Source of the DNA: Symbiodinium natans
Lineage: Eukaryota; Sar; Dinophyceae; Suessiales; Symbiodiniaceae
Direction: 5' to 3'
Assembly: GCA_905221605.1 (NCBI GenBank)
Contig: CAJNDS010001043.1
Location: forward strand, 1 to 39,266
Length of the DNA stretch: 39,266 bases
A program made the position numbers and the translations under genes. The notes under the pieces are model-generated. The model did no database searches and had not been told where the DNA came from. It saw only the letters and a program-made list of their open reading frames with translations. Each line of letters opens with the position of its first letter. Position 1 is the first letter of the stretch. Below are positions 10,061 to 19,334 of the stretch, piece after piece.

Positions 10061-10521
10061 AATTAACAAGAAAGTACATTCGAGAGCTCTTACAGCTTCT
10101 ATGAATGAGTTCTTGTGATTGAACAAAGGGAGCTCTTTCACAAAAGGTAGATAGAGACCTCTCTCATTTCCTGCAAAAGAAAGAGGAGGTCTCTCATGAC
10201 CTATTGCGAGATAGAGAAGCTATGTCATATAAAAGATACGAAATGGTAGAGCTGAGCGCTGGTGACGGCAAATGAACTAGGTAGGACATGAGAGAGCTCT
10301 TATACATTGTATGAGAGATTTCTTATATCTATATCTCTTGTGAACGAGTTCTTCAATCTCTGACTAGGAGATGAATGAGCTCCTGTATCTTCTCATACGA
10401 AATGACAGAATGGATATAAATGATGTCCTCTAGCTGTTAACGCAACATGAAAAAACCTCCTCTATCCCCTAAAAGAGAAGGAGAGAGGGAAGCCCGCTCA
10501 TGACCTATTAGGAACCAGAGG

Positions 10522-10760
10522 AGATAAAAGAGCTTGCTCATTGCAAAATAGGAAGCGGAGGGCTCTTGCAGAAGAGGCAAGGAGCTCCTTCACTTGCTGC
10601 AAAGATACAGAGGAGCTTTCAGATGACCTATTCAGAGATAGCGAAACTCTATCACGTAAACGATAGCGAGTGATGCGTTATGTCATGTCCCATTTGATGG
10701 ACAGAGAATGGCCCAGAGTGGCCTTCAAAACTCTTCATTGATAGAGAAGCTGCGAAGCTA
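10522..10760 (+). repeat. Module M2, copy 5
   Basis: Matches the other copies through the TTCAGAGATAGCGAAACTC block, then ends in GGCCCAGAGTGGCCTTC, which resembles the end of copy 1 (GGCCCAGGGCGACCTTC) more than copies 3 and 4. Confidence 0.7.
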
Positions 10761-11339
10761 TTTCTGAAAATCGACATAGAAGAGAACTCTCTCATTTCCT
10801 GCAGCGTGAAAAAGGAGGTCTCTCATGACCTATTGCGAGATAGAGAAATTTCAGGTAAGAGTTAGGTAATGGTAGAGCTGGGCACGCCTCTGCCTCTTGA
10901 CGAGAAATGAGCTCGTGTATACTTCATGAATGCGTTCTTCTATCTCTCAGATGAAAGAGCTCCTCGATCCTTCTTATAGGGCATGAAAGAAATCCTGTGT
11001 TCGAACTGAAAAGACCCTTTGATAAGCAAAAGAAAAAGGGAAACGAATCGATGCCTTCTATCTTTTAGTGCAGAGCTTCTCACTTCTAACGACATGATAG
11101 AGCTCCTCTATTTTCTTGGAAATGAAACAGCTTGCGTTCTCTCCTGAGTGAAAGATGTCTCTGTCGTGGAAATGAGATCTCCTCTATGTTTCTAAGAAAT
11201 GAGATAGCTCACCTCTACCTCGTAATCGGAAATGAGAGAGCCCTTCGCCCCTCTTCAGGCTATGAAACAACTTGTCTATCTCTTACTTCAAAGTGTGCTA
11301 GAGCTACATGGCTGCACTTGCTGGCGCCGGTGCACACAC

Positions 11340-11515
11340 AGACCAAACCTTCACTATTACTGTTACTACTACTAATACTATTACTAGTATTATTACTATT
11401 CCTATTCCTATTACTATTACTAGTACTATTATTATTCCTATTACAATTACGGTCAGTATTATTATACTCATAATAATATTAAAATTATTATTATTATTGC
11501 ACTACTACTGAAAGA
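11340..11515. repeat. TTA/CTA-type trinucleotide microsatellite
   Basis: Imperfect repetition of ATTACT, ACTATT and ATTCCT. It gives long hydrophobic or Thr/Ile open frames on the plus strand, which are artefacts of the repeat. Confidence 0.9.
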
Positions 11516-11689
11516 AGAACCAGCCGTGAAATAGACCCTAAAGGTCTCGGCCACATATATATATATATGCTCGCCGCCCCCCCAAGACCACACCTCTCGC
11601 ACGAAAATCAAGTGGGAGACGCCAAATCCAGCGGAGAATCCAAAAAATCCAGATTTCTGAGGATTTATCATTCGAAGAAAATCCAAAAA

Positions 11690-12000
11690 TCAACAACTCC
11701 AGAATTCCAACCTTTTTGGGCCTCCTAAATTCCAAAATCCCAGATTCAAAATTCCAGAATTCCAACTTTTTTCGGCCTCCTAATTCCAAAAATCCAAAAT
11801 CAGGAATTCTGGAATTCATTCCAGCATTCCAGAATTCCAGGATTCCAGAATTTGGAATTCTGGAATTGGGGGGCCGAAAAAAGTTGGAGTTCTGGAATTT
11901 TGGAATTCTGGAATTAATTCCAGAATTCAAAAATCTGGAAATCTGGAACTGGGTGGCCCGGAAAAGTTGGAATCCTGGAATTCTGGAACTTGCTCAAAAG
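11690..12000. repeat. GGAATTCTGGAATTC palindromic repeat cluster
   Basis: Dozens of overlapping GAATTCCAGAATTCC words. The left half (about 11697-11800) reads CCAACTTTTTTCGGCCTCC and the right half (about 11865-11965) reads GGGGGCCGAAAAAAGTTGG, so the whole cluster is a large imperfect inverted repeat. A related cluster occurs at 36280-36425. Open frames on both strands are repeat translations. Confidence 0.9.
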
Positions 12001-12007
12001 TTTTAAC

Positions 12008-12135
12008 TCTAAAGGCGCTGAAGGTATACATGCTCGGACCTTAGGTTTATGAACCATTAAACCCTATAGGGTTTACAGGTTTAGGGTTTCTTTCATCGTT
12101 TAAGCCCTATCGGGTTTGAACCCTGTAGGGTTTAC
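12008..12135 (+). repeat. Telomere-derived repeat, copy 1
   Basis: Contains GGCGCTGAAGGTATACATGC, then GGACCTTAGGTTTATGAACC and CCTATAGGGTTT units. A closely similar block starts at about 12338, some 335 bp downstream. Confidence 0.8.
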
Positions 12136-12337
12136 AGGTTTCGGGGTTAACGTTTAGGCATTGCCTCTGGAGTAGAACCTTACAACCCTGAAGGGCTTGA
12201 GGCTTAAATCCCAAACTTTAAATCCCGTATGTTTGCAGGGCTTGCCTCCTGTCAGAATCAAAAACCTTAACCCTAAATCCTTTAAAATCAATACCCTCAA
12301 ACCCCATAAGGCCCAAAAAAGGCTCAAAGGTTTTAAC

Positions 12338-12430
12338 CCTAAGGGCGCTGAAGGTATACATGCCCGGACCTTAGGTTTATGAACCCATTAAAACCTATGG
12401 GGTTTAGACGTCTAGGGTTCTTGTCAGGGC
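12338..12430 (+). repeat. Telomere-derived repeat, copy 2
   Basis: Same order as copy 1 (GGCGCTGAAGGTATACATGC, then CGGACCTTAGGTTTATGAAC and a GGGTTTAG tail). The intervening 200 bp is degenerate CCCTAAA-like DNA. Confidence 0.8.
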
Positions 12431-13550
12431 TTATCTCGAAAACCCTACGACGTGAGGGTTTAGCCCTAAAGAGCTTAAACCCCCCATCATGTATGTATAC
12501 AGTGTATATGTGCTGTACATTAAAAAGAAGGGAAGGATGGTAAACCTCCAAACCTAAAAGCATTCGAGCGCATAAGATGATGCGAAGAAATCATTTACTG
12601 AAATCACTTCCCCCATTTATTAAAATACCCCCTTAATTATAGAAACGCATTCCGGAAAATCCTGCCGAAACCATCCCCGCATTTTGAACCATTCCGAATG
12701 GGGAGGTGGGGTTAAGCCGTGAACCCTGAAGGATATTTATAGAATGGTTCTAAATCTCAGGGTATTACATGTGGTTGTACATCTCGATAGAAGAGATGAT
12801 CTGATATAGCATGCTACAGAAACTGTGCTGTTATGCCTTAATATAGCGAGGGTTTAAGGTGGTTTTGAGTTGAAGGAGTACGTTAAGCCAGAAGGTTTTG
12901 CTTAGATAGAAAAACAGATATATTTTTTTGTTCAGAATGTCTCAGGTGGTTCGGGAAGGGAAAAAGCGTAGAAACCTTTAAGCTTGCCGCTCCCTAGCTC
13001 TTAGACCACGAGGGCTTTTCTCCATTGGCCCAGAGTCTGACAAAGATTTTCAACTCTTCTGCGAAGGACGACCAAAGGATAATTTTGCGAACTCATATAG
13101 GACTGAGTTATGAAGTATATGGCAAACGCTAATAGTAATTATCACAAAAATCTACACAAAACATGTTCTTTTGAAAAAACTGCGTATACGAAAAACCCAT
13201 TGTTTTTCATGCAAATCTTATAAAAAACACGAAAAAACAAGTTCTGTCTAAAAACGATAATATCTGTCAAACCGGAATCCGGTCAGTAGCTTTTGCTCAG
13301 AACACACAAGTCGTATACAAGGAATAAGGATCAAGTGCAGAGTAAGAAAGCAAAAAGCACTGCAAATACGGAGGTTTTCTAGCAGTCAATAACGCTGTAA
13401 CAAGGTTTTCTAGCAGTCAATAACGCTGTAACAGATAAAATATGTAAGTATGTACAGTATATACATAGTAAGTGTGATCTTGGGGGGGGGTGACCCCATA
13501 TATATATATATACATACATATATATATATATGGTACCTTTTGAGGAAACC
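12430..13550. other. AT-rich gene-free stretch
   Basis: No open frame with protein-like composition or credible exon was found on either strand. It holds a 31-bp tandem duplication (13372-13433), a G run near 13481 and an AT microsatellite (13497-13531). Confidence 0.6.
13372..13433 (+). repeat. 31-bp exact tandem duplication
   Basis: The unit AGGTTTTCTAGCAGTCAATA followed by ACGCTGTAACA occurs twice back to back with no visible difference, so it is a recent event. Confidence 0.9.
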
Positions 13551-13689
13551 TACTTAAACCTCCAAATCTTTTCGTGGGACCAAACCTACACCCTAAACCC
13601 TCTCATGGAATCCTTGCCTGGTGCGAGAGTGAGCGTCCAAACCCTATCAACCCTACAAACCCTATGAACCCTCTAAACCCCCAAAGCCT

Positions 13690-13805
13690 TCTGTAGGACC
13701 CTAAACCCTAAACCCTAAACCCTAAACCCTAAACCCTAAACCCTAAAACCTAAACCCTAAACCCTAAACCCTAAACCCTCTCAACCCTCTAAACCCTCTA
13801 AACCC
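13690..13805 (+). repeat. Interstitial telomeric array, CCCTAAA strand
   Basis: About 15 CCCTAAA units, nearly perfect in the middle, with degenerate units from 13553. It is followed 125 bp later by an array in the opposite orientation. Confidence 0.9.
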
Positions 13806-13853
13806 TCAAAGCCTGGGACTTCTAAAAGCGACTCAGACGTTTTGGCCTCACAG

Positions 13854-13896
13854 GTCGCCTCCGGGGCGCCGCGCTTCGAGGCGCATGAACTCCTAG
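13854..13896 (+). CDS. Possible small exon between opposed telomeric arrays
   Basis: GC-rich sequence follows CACAG and precedes GTTGGG. It reads VASGAPRFEAHELL in one frame and is flanked by telomeric repeats on both sides, the context of proven-looking exons elsewhere in the window. No neighbouring exon with a matching phase was identified, so this is only a candidate. Confidence 0.25.
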
Positions 13897-13930
13897 GTTG
13901 GGTGTTTCTGGGCTTTTTTCATAGCTGATG

Positions 13931-14440
13931 GGGTTTAGGGTTTAGGGTTTAGGGTTTAGGGTTTAGGGTTTAGGGTTTAGGGGTTTTATGGGGATTTATG
14001 GGGATTGTTTGATTATTTGGGTTCCCTATAGTTTATGGGGTTTATGGCTGGGGATTATGGTTGTCAGCTGACATGCAGAGTCTGGCTTTTTACAGGAATG
14101 GGGATTATGGTTCTTGATGAGGGTATCCTAGGTCATAGGGTTTAGGGTTTATGTTTCTTGTTTGTTTATGGGCATTGTGGTTATTAGGGTTTCCTGGTTT
14201 ATAGGGTTTAAGAGTTTAGGGTTTAGGGTTTATAGGGCTTAGGGTTTAGGGTTTGCAGTTTTAATGGGGATTATGGTTATCAGGATTTCCAAGGTTTAGG
14301 GTTCAGAGGTTTGAGTTTAGGGTTTAGGTTTTTGGGTGTAGGCTTGGGGTGTATGAGAATTATGGTTATTGGGGCTTCCTAGGTTTAGGGATTGGGGTTT
14401 AGGGTTTATGGGGGTTATGGTTTAGGATTCCCTAGGTTTC
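13931..14440 (-). repeat. Interstitial telomeric array, TTTAGGG strand, decaying
   Basis: Starts with about seven clean TTTAGGG units, then degenerates over 450 bp into TTTATGGGGATTATGG-type sequence with scattered intact units. Confidence 0.85.
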
Positions 14441-15080
14441 CTGTAGATTCTTAGCACTTCTGCTATAAGATGCTACAGTAAAGGTTCGGGGCTCTTGGAG
14501 TTCGATTGGAAAGTCGCGCTGGGGATATCTAATCGTTGCCTCCTCGTCTAGGCTTTGAATTCTGCCTTGCGCTTTGTCGTTGCTGTCTTATCGCTGTTTG
14601 TTCCCCTTGACGGGGTTCGTGGCGGGAGCGTGGCTTCGAGGTCCTGTCTCCACGTCATTCAGAGTCGTGCCCTCGTCGTGGGGGAAATCGCGCCGTGCCT
14701 TTGTGCCATGTCTGACGCATGCATTCGGGTTCCTGGACCCTCGCTACATACGTTTCTTTTTGTCCCCCCATTGGTGGGCAGTTAGCCACTTTTTCAAAGC
14801 TACCAAGCCATCCTTCCCAGCTGAAGCTGGGGTAACGGTTTCTTTGTGGGTTAGAGGGCGATCGCTGGGTTAGGTAACCCTTAGGTTTCCTAGTTGCCGA
14901 AGTTTTGCAGACCCAGATGTTGGGTACCCTTCGTTTCTGCACGAGGGGTTCGAGCCTGTCCACATCCACAATCGACTGAAGCAGTCAGACTTATGCGCGA
15001 CAAGAAGCCGGGTCAGTTCCTCGGTGCTCCAAGCATCCGAGAGAGCTTCAAAGCCCCTGGATATCATGTTTATCCTGCCC
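14440..15080. other. Unassigned GC-richer stretch
   Basis: Composition rises towards that of coding exons, and open frames of 60-104 codons overlap on both strands (for example minus 14655-14969 and plus 14574-14873). None stands out and no phase-matched splice pair was found. A frame after CTCGTCTAG at 14551 has a signal-peptide-like run (RFVVAVLSLFVPL), which may be chance. Exons may be hidden here, but I cannot support one. Confidence 0.3.
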
Positions 15081-15082
15081 AT

Positions 15083-15220
15083 ACTATAATACTATAATAC
15101 TATAATACTATAATACTAGAATACTATAATACTATAATACTATAATACTATAATACTATAATACTATAATACTACAATACTATAATACTATAATACTATA
15201 ATACTATAATACTATAATCA
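15083..15220. repeat. ACTATAAT octanucleotide microsatellite
   Basis: About 17 tandem copies of ACTATAAT with only a few single-base variants (ACTAGAAT, ACTACAAT). The eight-base period is unusual for a microsatellite. Confidence 0.95.
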
Positions 15221-15325
15221 GATATCACCAAACTTCCTCACACCTTGCCCCCGCCCCTCACACACACCCCGGGAGTGAAGAAGCCAAGCCCCTACATTCA
15301 CTAGTTTTCCCTTGTTGAGAATTCC

Positions 15326-15343
15326 CCCCCCCCCCCCCCCCCT
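15326..15343. repeat. Poly-C run
   Basis: An uninterrupted run of about 17-18 cytosines; its length is likely to be uncertain in the assembly. Confidence 0.85.
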
Positions 15344-15344
15344 A

Positions 15345-15957
15345 TCAAATTGAAACACAACAAATTGAGAAACTTGAGAGGCGAAGCCCCTTGCGTTTGT
15401 GAATTTGGCTTTTTAGCCCCCCCTACCAGCTATATGCGAACTAATAATTTTAGGCCCCGCTTGCTTGACGAAGCGCTACGTTTCTTATACAGCAGTTTCT
15501 CATGCAGCAAGTTCACTGTATGGTGATGTAATGTATAACCCGACTTAGGGTGCTTGTTGCTCTGCTGATAACTATCACAGTAGTGTCTTCTAACTAGACA
15601 GATTCGGTTGGCAGAGTCATTTCGCGATCCTGCGCATGAGGATGAGGTGACAGGGTTCATTCTGCGATTGGTCTCGTCGTAGCGTGCTGTGCTTGTAGAA
15701 AGTGCGTGCTCGGCCTGCGTTCCAAGGTCTAGGCGGGCTTCAGCTGAAAAAGCCATGCTCTTCACTACCATTCCTTTCCAACCCAGACGAACTCCTTTGG
15801 TTTGGATGGCTGTTGATTGCTAAGCTGCGAACGGCTGGCTGCGTTCCTGTTTTGACTTTTTTGTTCACGAAGCCTTTGTTCTTCTCTTGCAGGTGTTTAG
15901 TGTTAGGGGTTCACTTCTCAACGCGAAGTGGGCTCCGAGTAGGAGGCTTCCCGCCAG
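15345..15957. other. Unassigned region upstream of the LRR exons
   Basis: The start of gene B should lie here or further upstream. The TTGCAG at 15885-15890 followed by GTGTTTAG could be an acceptor or donor. A minus-strand open frame of 113 codons (15430-15771) has no recognisable features. I could not identify the first exon. Confidence 0.3.
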
Positions 15958-16060
15958 GCTCTCTTGAAGAAGCTGCGGAGCGACACGGCGGAGTCTGAGC
16001 TGAGCTGCCAGAAGGAGCCCCTGACTTCCGCCGACCTCCAGGCCGGGAGCAACCTAGACC
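15958..16060 (+). CDS. Gene B exon 1 (first identified)
   Basis: Follows CCGCCAG and reads ALLKKLRSDTAESELSCQKE and onward to AGSNLD. It ends in phase 1 at GACC|GTAAACCC. The next exon begins with two bases completing the codon, giving an internal check. The sequence looks like a charged helix preceding the LRRs. Confidence 0.55.
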
Positions 16061-18296
16061 GTAAACCCTAAACCCTAAACCCTAAACCCTAAACCCTAAA
16101 CCCTAAACCCTAAACCCTAAACCCTAAACCCTAAACCCTAAACCCTAAACCCTAAACCCTAAACCCTAAACCCTAAACCCTAAACCCTAAACCGTTCTAA
16201 CATTCCCACGCCGCTTCTGGGGCGCTCCGGGGACTGAGCTCCCTTCCCAAGTTCGAAGGTCAGGGCTTTGCGGTTGTAGGGGCGCCCCCCCCCCCTTGAT
16301 TCCCAGATCTGGTGTCCGGTACAGCTCAAGAAAAGGCACTGGCAGACATCCTGGCAGAGAACCTTCTGCTCGTGAAGATCGATCTGAGGGAATGTGGAGT
16401 TGACGTCGCTGGTGCGCAGGCACTGGGCGCAGCGCTGAAGCTCAACAAGACACTCAAAGAGCTTGACCTTCGCTGGAATGCGGACATCGGCGACGAGGGC
16501 TGCAAGGCCGTGCCGTTAATTACTTGTGTGAGGAATACATGATTTTCTGCCGGTTCAAGCTTTTTGCTGTTGTCTTTTGCACGTTCGGAGTCCCTAACGG
16601 TTCTTGTAGAAGTACGAGTTTCAGAGAACCGGGATCATGACGTTGACTTGTCGCAAGCTAGTTTTTGTCAGCGCTCTGCAGACCACAGCTCTGGACTCGT
16701 ACTCAGCAGCACCACATACCTGGATGCTTGAAATCTGGAAATGACGCGTTTTTGAGGGGGTGGTTTCGTTGCGCCCCACATTTCTTGAACTGCTGATTGG
16801 AGAAATGTGGGGTGCAACGAATCTGTCCCCAAATAGCGCTTTTCCAAATCAGCAGTACAAGGCATGTGGGATGCCAGCGAAAGTTTACATTGCGCTTTTT
16901 CCAAAACAGCAGTTCAAGAAATGTGGGGTGCAATGAAATTGTCCCCAAATTGCGACTGTTCCAAATCAGCAGATCCAGAAATGCGGGACCAACGCATGTG
17001 AAACTTGAGATTCGGGCCAGGCAGTTGCTTTCGGGGCCAGCGCATGTGCAACTTGAAACCCAGATTCGGACCAGGCAGTTGCTTTCGGGGCCAGCGCATG
17101 TGCAACTTGAAACTCAGATTCGGGCCAGGCAGTTGCTTTCAGGGCCGGCGCATGTGGACAAAAATATCGAGTCAGATTTCCCCCCTAAAAAACAGATCTC
17201 CGAAGCAACTTGAAACCTGTCGAAAGGCCTTGGCCGAGGGCCTCGCCGAGAACCGAAGCCTCGAGAGGATCGACCTGGGCGGCTGCAGAATCGCAACCGC
17301 CGGCGCCCAGGCGAGGGACGGGGGACAAACCCCAGTAGCCCTAAGGCCATGAGCAAACCCTAAGCCTAAACCCTAAGCCCTAAGCATGTACAGACCTTAT
17401 AAGCCCTAAACCCTGCATAAGCCCTATGCCTATAACCCTAGTAATCTTACTGTAATTAAGCCCTCGGAAAACAGCACACCAAAAAAAACACGCTCTTCAG
17501 GCTTTGGGCACGGCGCTGAAAGCGAACGGGACGTTGAAAGACCTTTATCTCGGCTACAACGACGCCCTCGGCGCAGAGGGTTGCGAGGTCGGGGGACGTA
17601 CGCCACCTCAGCTCAACCATAAACCCGAATCCTATAAGCCCAAAAACCCCTATAAATCTGCCCTAAACCCTATAAACCTTGAGCTTTATATAGACCCCCT
17701 ACCAGACCTCATTTTTTGGTTAAGTCTTGCGGAAAACTCTTCCGCACCTTCAGGGTCAAAGAACCTGCCAACAAGGAGGCTGAGGCGTCACAAAGGGCCC
17801 AGAGCGCAGATGCCCATTCTGTACATCTCATCTCCTTCTGGTCGGAGGGTCGCCAAAACTCCCACCAGCCATTCCCAAACCCGAACAACCCAGTCACAGA
17901 AGCTACAAGAAGCTACAGGTAGGATATGAAGACATCCAGTTCAAGAACAAGAAGATAGATCAACAAAAGCGAAAAACAAGCAGCTGCAAAAAGTGACAAG
18001 AACAACTTCAGTAACTTCAGCGTTTTCAGGCCTTGGCGGAGGGCATCTTGCGGAATGTCGGGCTGGTGGAGGTGAATCTGAAGTGGTGTGACGTCCCGGA
18101 AGTCTGCGAGAAGGCGAGGGATGAAGATGGTGTGGGATGCAGTGCTTCTTTTGGGGTTCCCGAAGCAAATAGAGTAAAAAAAAGCGACATCGGGAATGCT
18201 TGTGGAGGTGAGCGTTGGGAGTGGGTCGAGATCGAGGGGTTTGGGCAGGCTTTGGCGGCGGCGGCGGAAGGCAACCCCACGCTTCAGCTGCTCCAG
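15958..18296 (+). CDS. Gene B: RNase-inhibitor-type leucine-rich repeat protein (partial, six exons)
   Basis: Exons at 15958-16060, 16325-16506, 17227-17310, 17501-17587, 18030-18113 and 18249-18296 join with consistent phase into about 196 residues. After an N-terminal helical stretch come LRRs of the ALAEGL-x-N-x-SLE-x-IDL type, with lengths alternating 28 and 29 residues. Such alternation is the established hallmark of the ribonuclease-inhibitor LRR family, and horseshoe proteins of this class bind other proteins. Nothing catalytic is seen. Exon borders fall at the same point in the repeat (AGAQ|ALG, EGC-x|ALA). Three of the five introns read best as GC-AG. The start and the C-terminal end were not found: the last repeat stops after its first half. 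The partner and cellular location are unknown. Confidence 0.7.
16062..16193 (+). repeat. Perfect telomeric array inside gene B intron 1
   Basis: About 19 uninterrupted CCCTAAA units beginning right at the donor (GTAAACCC). They occupy half of a 264-base GT-AG intron (16061-16324). The lack of any mutation suggests recent expansion or ongoing repair. Confidence 0.95.
16325..16506 (+). CDS. Gene B exon 2: two LRRs
   Basis: Acceptor GTACAG at 16319-16324. Encodes two repeats, KALADILAENLLLVKIDLRE with CGVDVAGAQ, then ALGAALKLNKTLKELDLRWN with ADIGDEGCK. It carries without interruption the AGAQ/ALG junction that is split by an intron in exons 3 and 4. The donor is probably AAG|GCCGTG (GC type), by analogy with the other repeats. 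A GT donor three bases downstream (16510) would add one Ala. Confidence 0.75.
16740..16985 (+). repeat. Degenerate repeat in gene B intron 2
   Basis: Units of about 60 and 120 bp share AGAAATGTGGGGTGCAA, GTCCCCAAAT and TTCCAAATCAGCAG, and the first part is inverted (CCCCACATTTCTTGAACTGC at 16775). Open frames on both strands here come from the repeat. Confidence 0.75.
16993..17160 (+). repeat. 54-bp tandem repeat in gene B intron 2
   Basis: Starts at 16993, 17041, 17095 and 17149 (first spacing 48, then exactly 54 and 54). The unit runs CGCATGTGCAACTTGAAAC, then CAGATTCGGGCCAGGCAG and TTGCTTTCGGGGCCAG. As 54 is a multiple of three, the frame stays open (18-residue repeat). However, it lies between LRR exons that join without it, so I treat it as intronic. 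Confidence 0.8.
17227..17310 (+). CDS. Gene B exon 3: 28-residue LRR
   Basis: Reads ALAEGLAENRSLERIDLGGC then RIATAGAQ. Acceptor CGAAAG and donor CAG|GCGAGGG give a phase 0-0 exon holding exactly one repeat. The only available donor at this repeat border is GC. Confidence 0.75.
17501..17587 (+). CDS. Gene B exon 4: 29-residue LRR
   Basis: Reads ALGTALKANGTLKDLYLGYN then DALGAEGCE. Acceptor CTTCAG and donor GAG|GTCGGG; phase 0-0. It pairs with exon 3 exactly as the second half of exon 2 pairs with the first. Confidence 0.8.
18030..18113 (+). CDS. Gene B exon 5: 28-residue LRR
   Basis: Reads ALAEGILRNVGLVEVNLKWC then DVPEVCEK. Acceptor GTTTTCAG; donor AAG|GCGAGGG (GC type), the same eight bases as exon 3. 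The following 135 bases stay open in frame, so retention is possible, but the LRR pattern is lost in them. Confidence 0.7.
18249..18296 (+). CDS. Gene B exon 6: partial LRR
   Basis: Reads ALAAAAEGNPTLQLLQ, the first half of an LRR, after GGGCAG and before CAG|GTGCGA. The second half of the repeat was not found downstream. A frame after TGTCGCAG at 18390 (IFVAQDGLGSVELSYP) lacks the LRR pattern. Confidence 0.6.
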
Positions 18297-18914
18297 GTGC
18301 GATCTTGAGAACCCGACAGAACCCTGAGCAAGCTCTGGCCTTCACGGCGTCTCGCGGCGGCGGCGCGTGTTTCACCACTGTTTGTCGCAGATTTTTGTAG
18401 CCCAAGACGGGTTGGGATCTGTCGAACTGTCATACCCCAGGCATGTGAGTGGTGAAAAATCCCTGAACATCAGAAAAAGAGCGCGGGGTCCGAAACTTTC
18501 TTTAGTTACTTGTAGGCGCACCTGGGGCTCTGATTGTCGAGGTTCCAGCACATCGTGCTCCGGAAAGTTGCTGATATTGGGATCTTTGAACGGATTTGGC
18601 GCGTAGAAGAAGGGGATTGTGCAACATGGGGCCGATCGTAAAAGGGAAGAGGCTTGTGCGGGGCTAGTAAATCATGTATAAATCTTAAGAGCCCTCATAT
18701 GTCTACATGCTCCTCAAGAAATATTTTTCAATCCGCCAACCATATGTGCCACCGTGAGAGGAGCCTTTGCGCGCCTGTTGCGGCTCCGGCTCAAGCTCTT
18801 TTTCGTCGTAGCGGACACACTGTCGAGTCTTCCGCTGCTCTATACTCCGTTCACTATGAAGCTATTTCTTTGGCCTTGGGCCATGTTTTGGCCTCGGGCT
18901 CAGCCGCTTGCAGC
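18297..18914. other. Unassigned stretch between genes B and C
   Basis: Open frames exist (18367-18606 ends in TAG and could be the last exon of gene B), but nothing in composition or family signature decides. The 3' end of gene B and the 5' end of gene C should lie between here and 19334. Confidence 0.3.
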
Positions 18915-19320
18915 GCTCCATTTACGTATGTGTAAATCATGTAAATCTGTATATGCGCACGTATGCATATCAATGTACTATGTTGTGTCTTTCTGCACTG
19001 TGGTAGATATGTGGTGTGTTGATGTAAGTTTGTATACAGCGTTGAAAGCATATATGTATGTACTTGTGCACGTGTATGTATATACTAGCTCTGCAAATGT
19101 GTACATTCATACTGGTTTTCTTGCAGATGTATGTACATATGTATGTATGCATGTATTATGTAATTATGGATGTACATATGTATGTGAGCACGTATGTGTG
19201 GTTGTGTATGTACATCTACATTGGTGCATATGTGTTCATGCGTAATTATTCGTGTGTACATGTGGGCATGTACACATAAAGGTCATAATTGTGTATATCT
19301 ACGTCTACATTCGCATACCC
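18915..19320. repeat. TGTATGTACATA-type degenerate microsatellite
   Basis: Long irregular alternation of TGTATG, TACATA and GTGTA words. The open frames it produces (Cys/Val/Tyr-rich, both strands) are not genes. Confidence 0.85.
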
Positions 19321-19334
19321 ATTCATCTGAACAG

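Larger units (their letters stand above)
6160..11290. repeat. GAGCTC/GATAGAG-rich complex repeat region
   Basis: About 5.1 kb of purine-rich DNA in which words such as GAGATAGAG, GAGCTCTTTCAC, TCTCATGACC and GAGCTCCTC recur every 20-40 bp in both orientations, within longer modules that are themselves repeated. The recognisable modules are listed separately. Several open frames of 60-130 codons occur (for example 6672-7058). They give basic, repetitive peptides and break at other copies of the module, so I do not call them genes. Confidence 0.85.

Noticed and set aside
11132-11473. Open frame ending in poly-Leu/Ile
   Set aside because: The hydrophobic part is only the TTA/CTA microsatellite; no transmembrane protein is implied.
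11538-12006. Opposed 130- and 96-codon open frames with ILEFWN/NSRIPEF-like repeats
   Set aside because: Both are translations of the GGAATTCTGGAATTC palindromic cluster in opposite directions.
12965-13035. A tRNA-like stretch on the minus strand (GTGGTCTAAGAGC resembling a D arm)
   Set aside because: No T-arm GGTTCGAATCC-like sequence follows at the right distance and no acceptor stem pairs, so it is not a tRNA.
18754-19279. 163-codon Cys/Val/Tyr-rich frame upstream of gene C
   Set aside because: Most of it is the TGTATGTACATA microsatellite. I considered it as a signal-peptide exon, but no part outside the repeat joins gene C in a defensible way.
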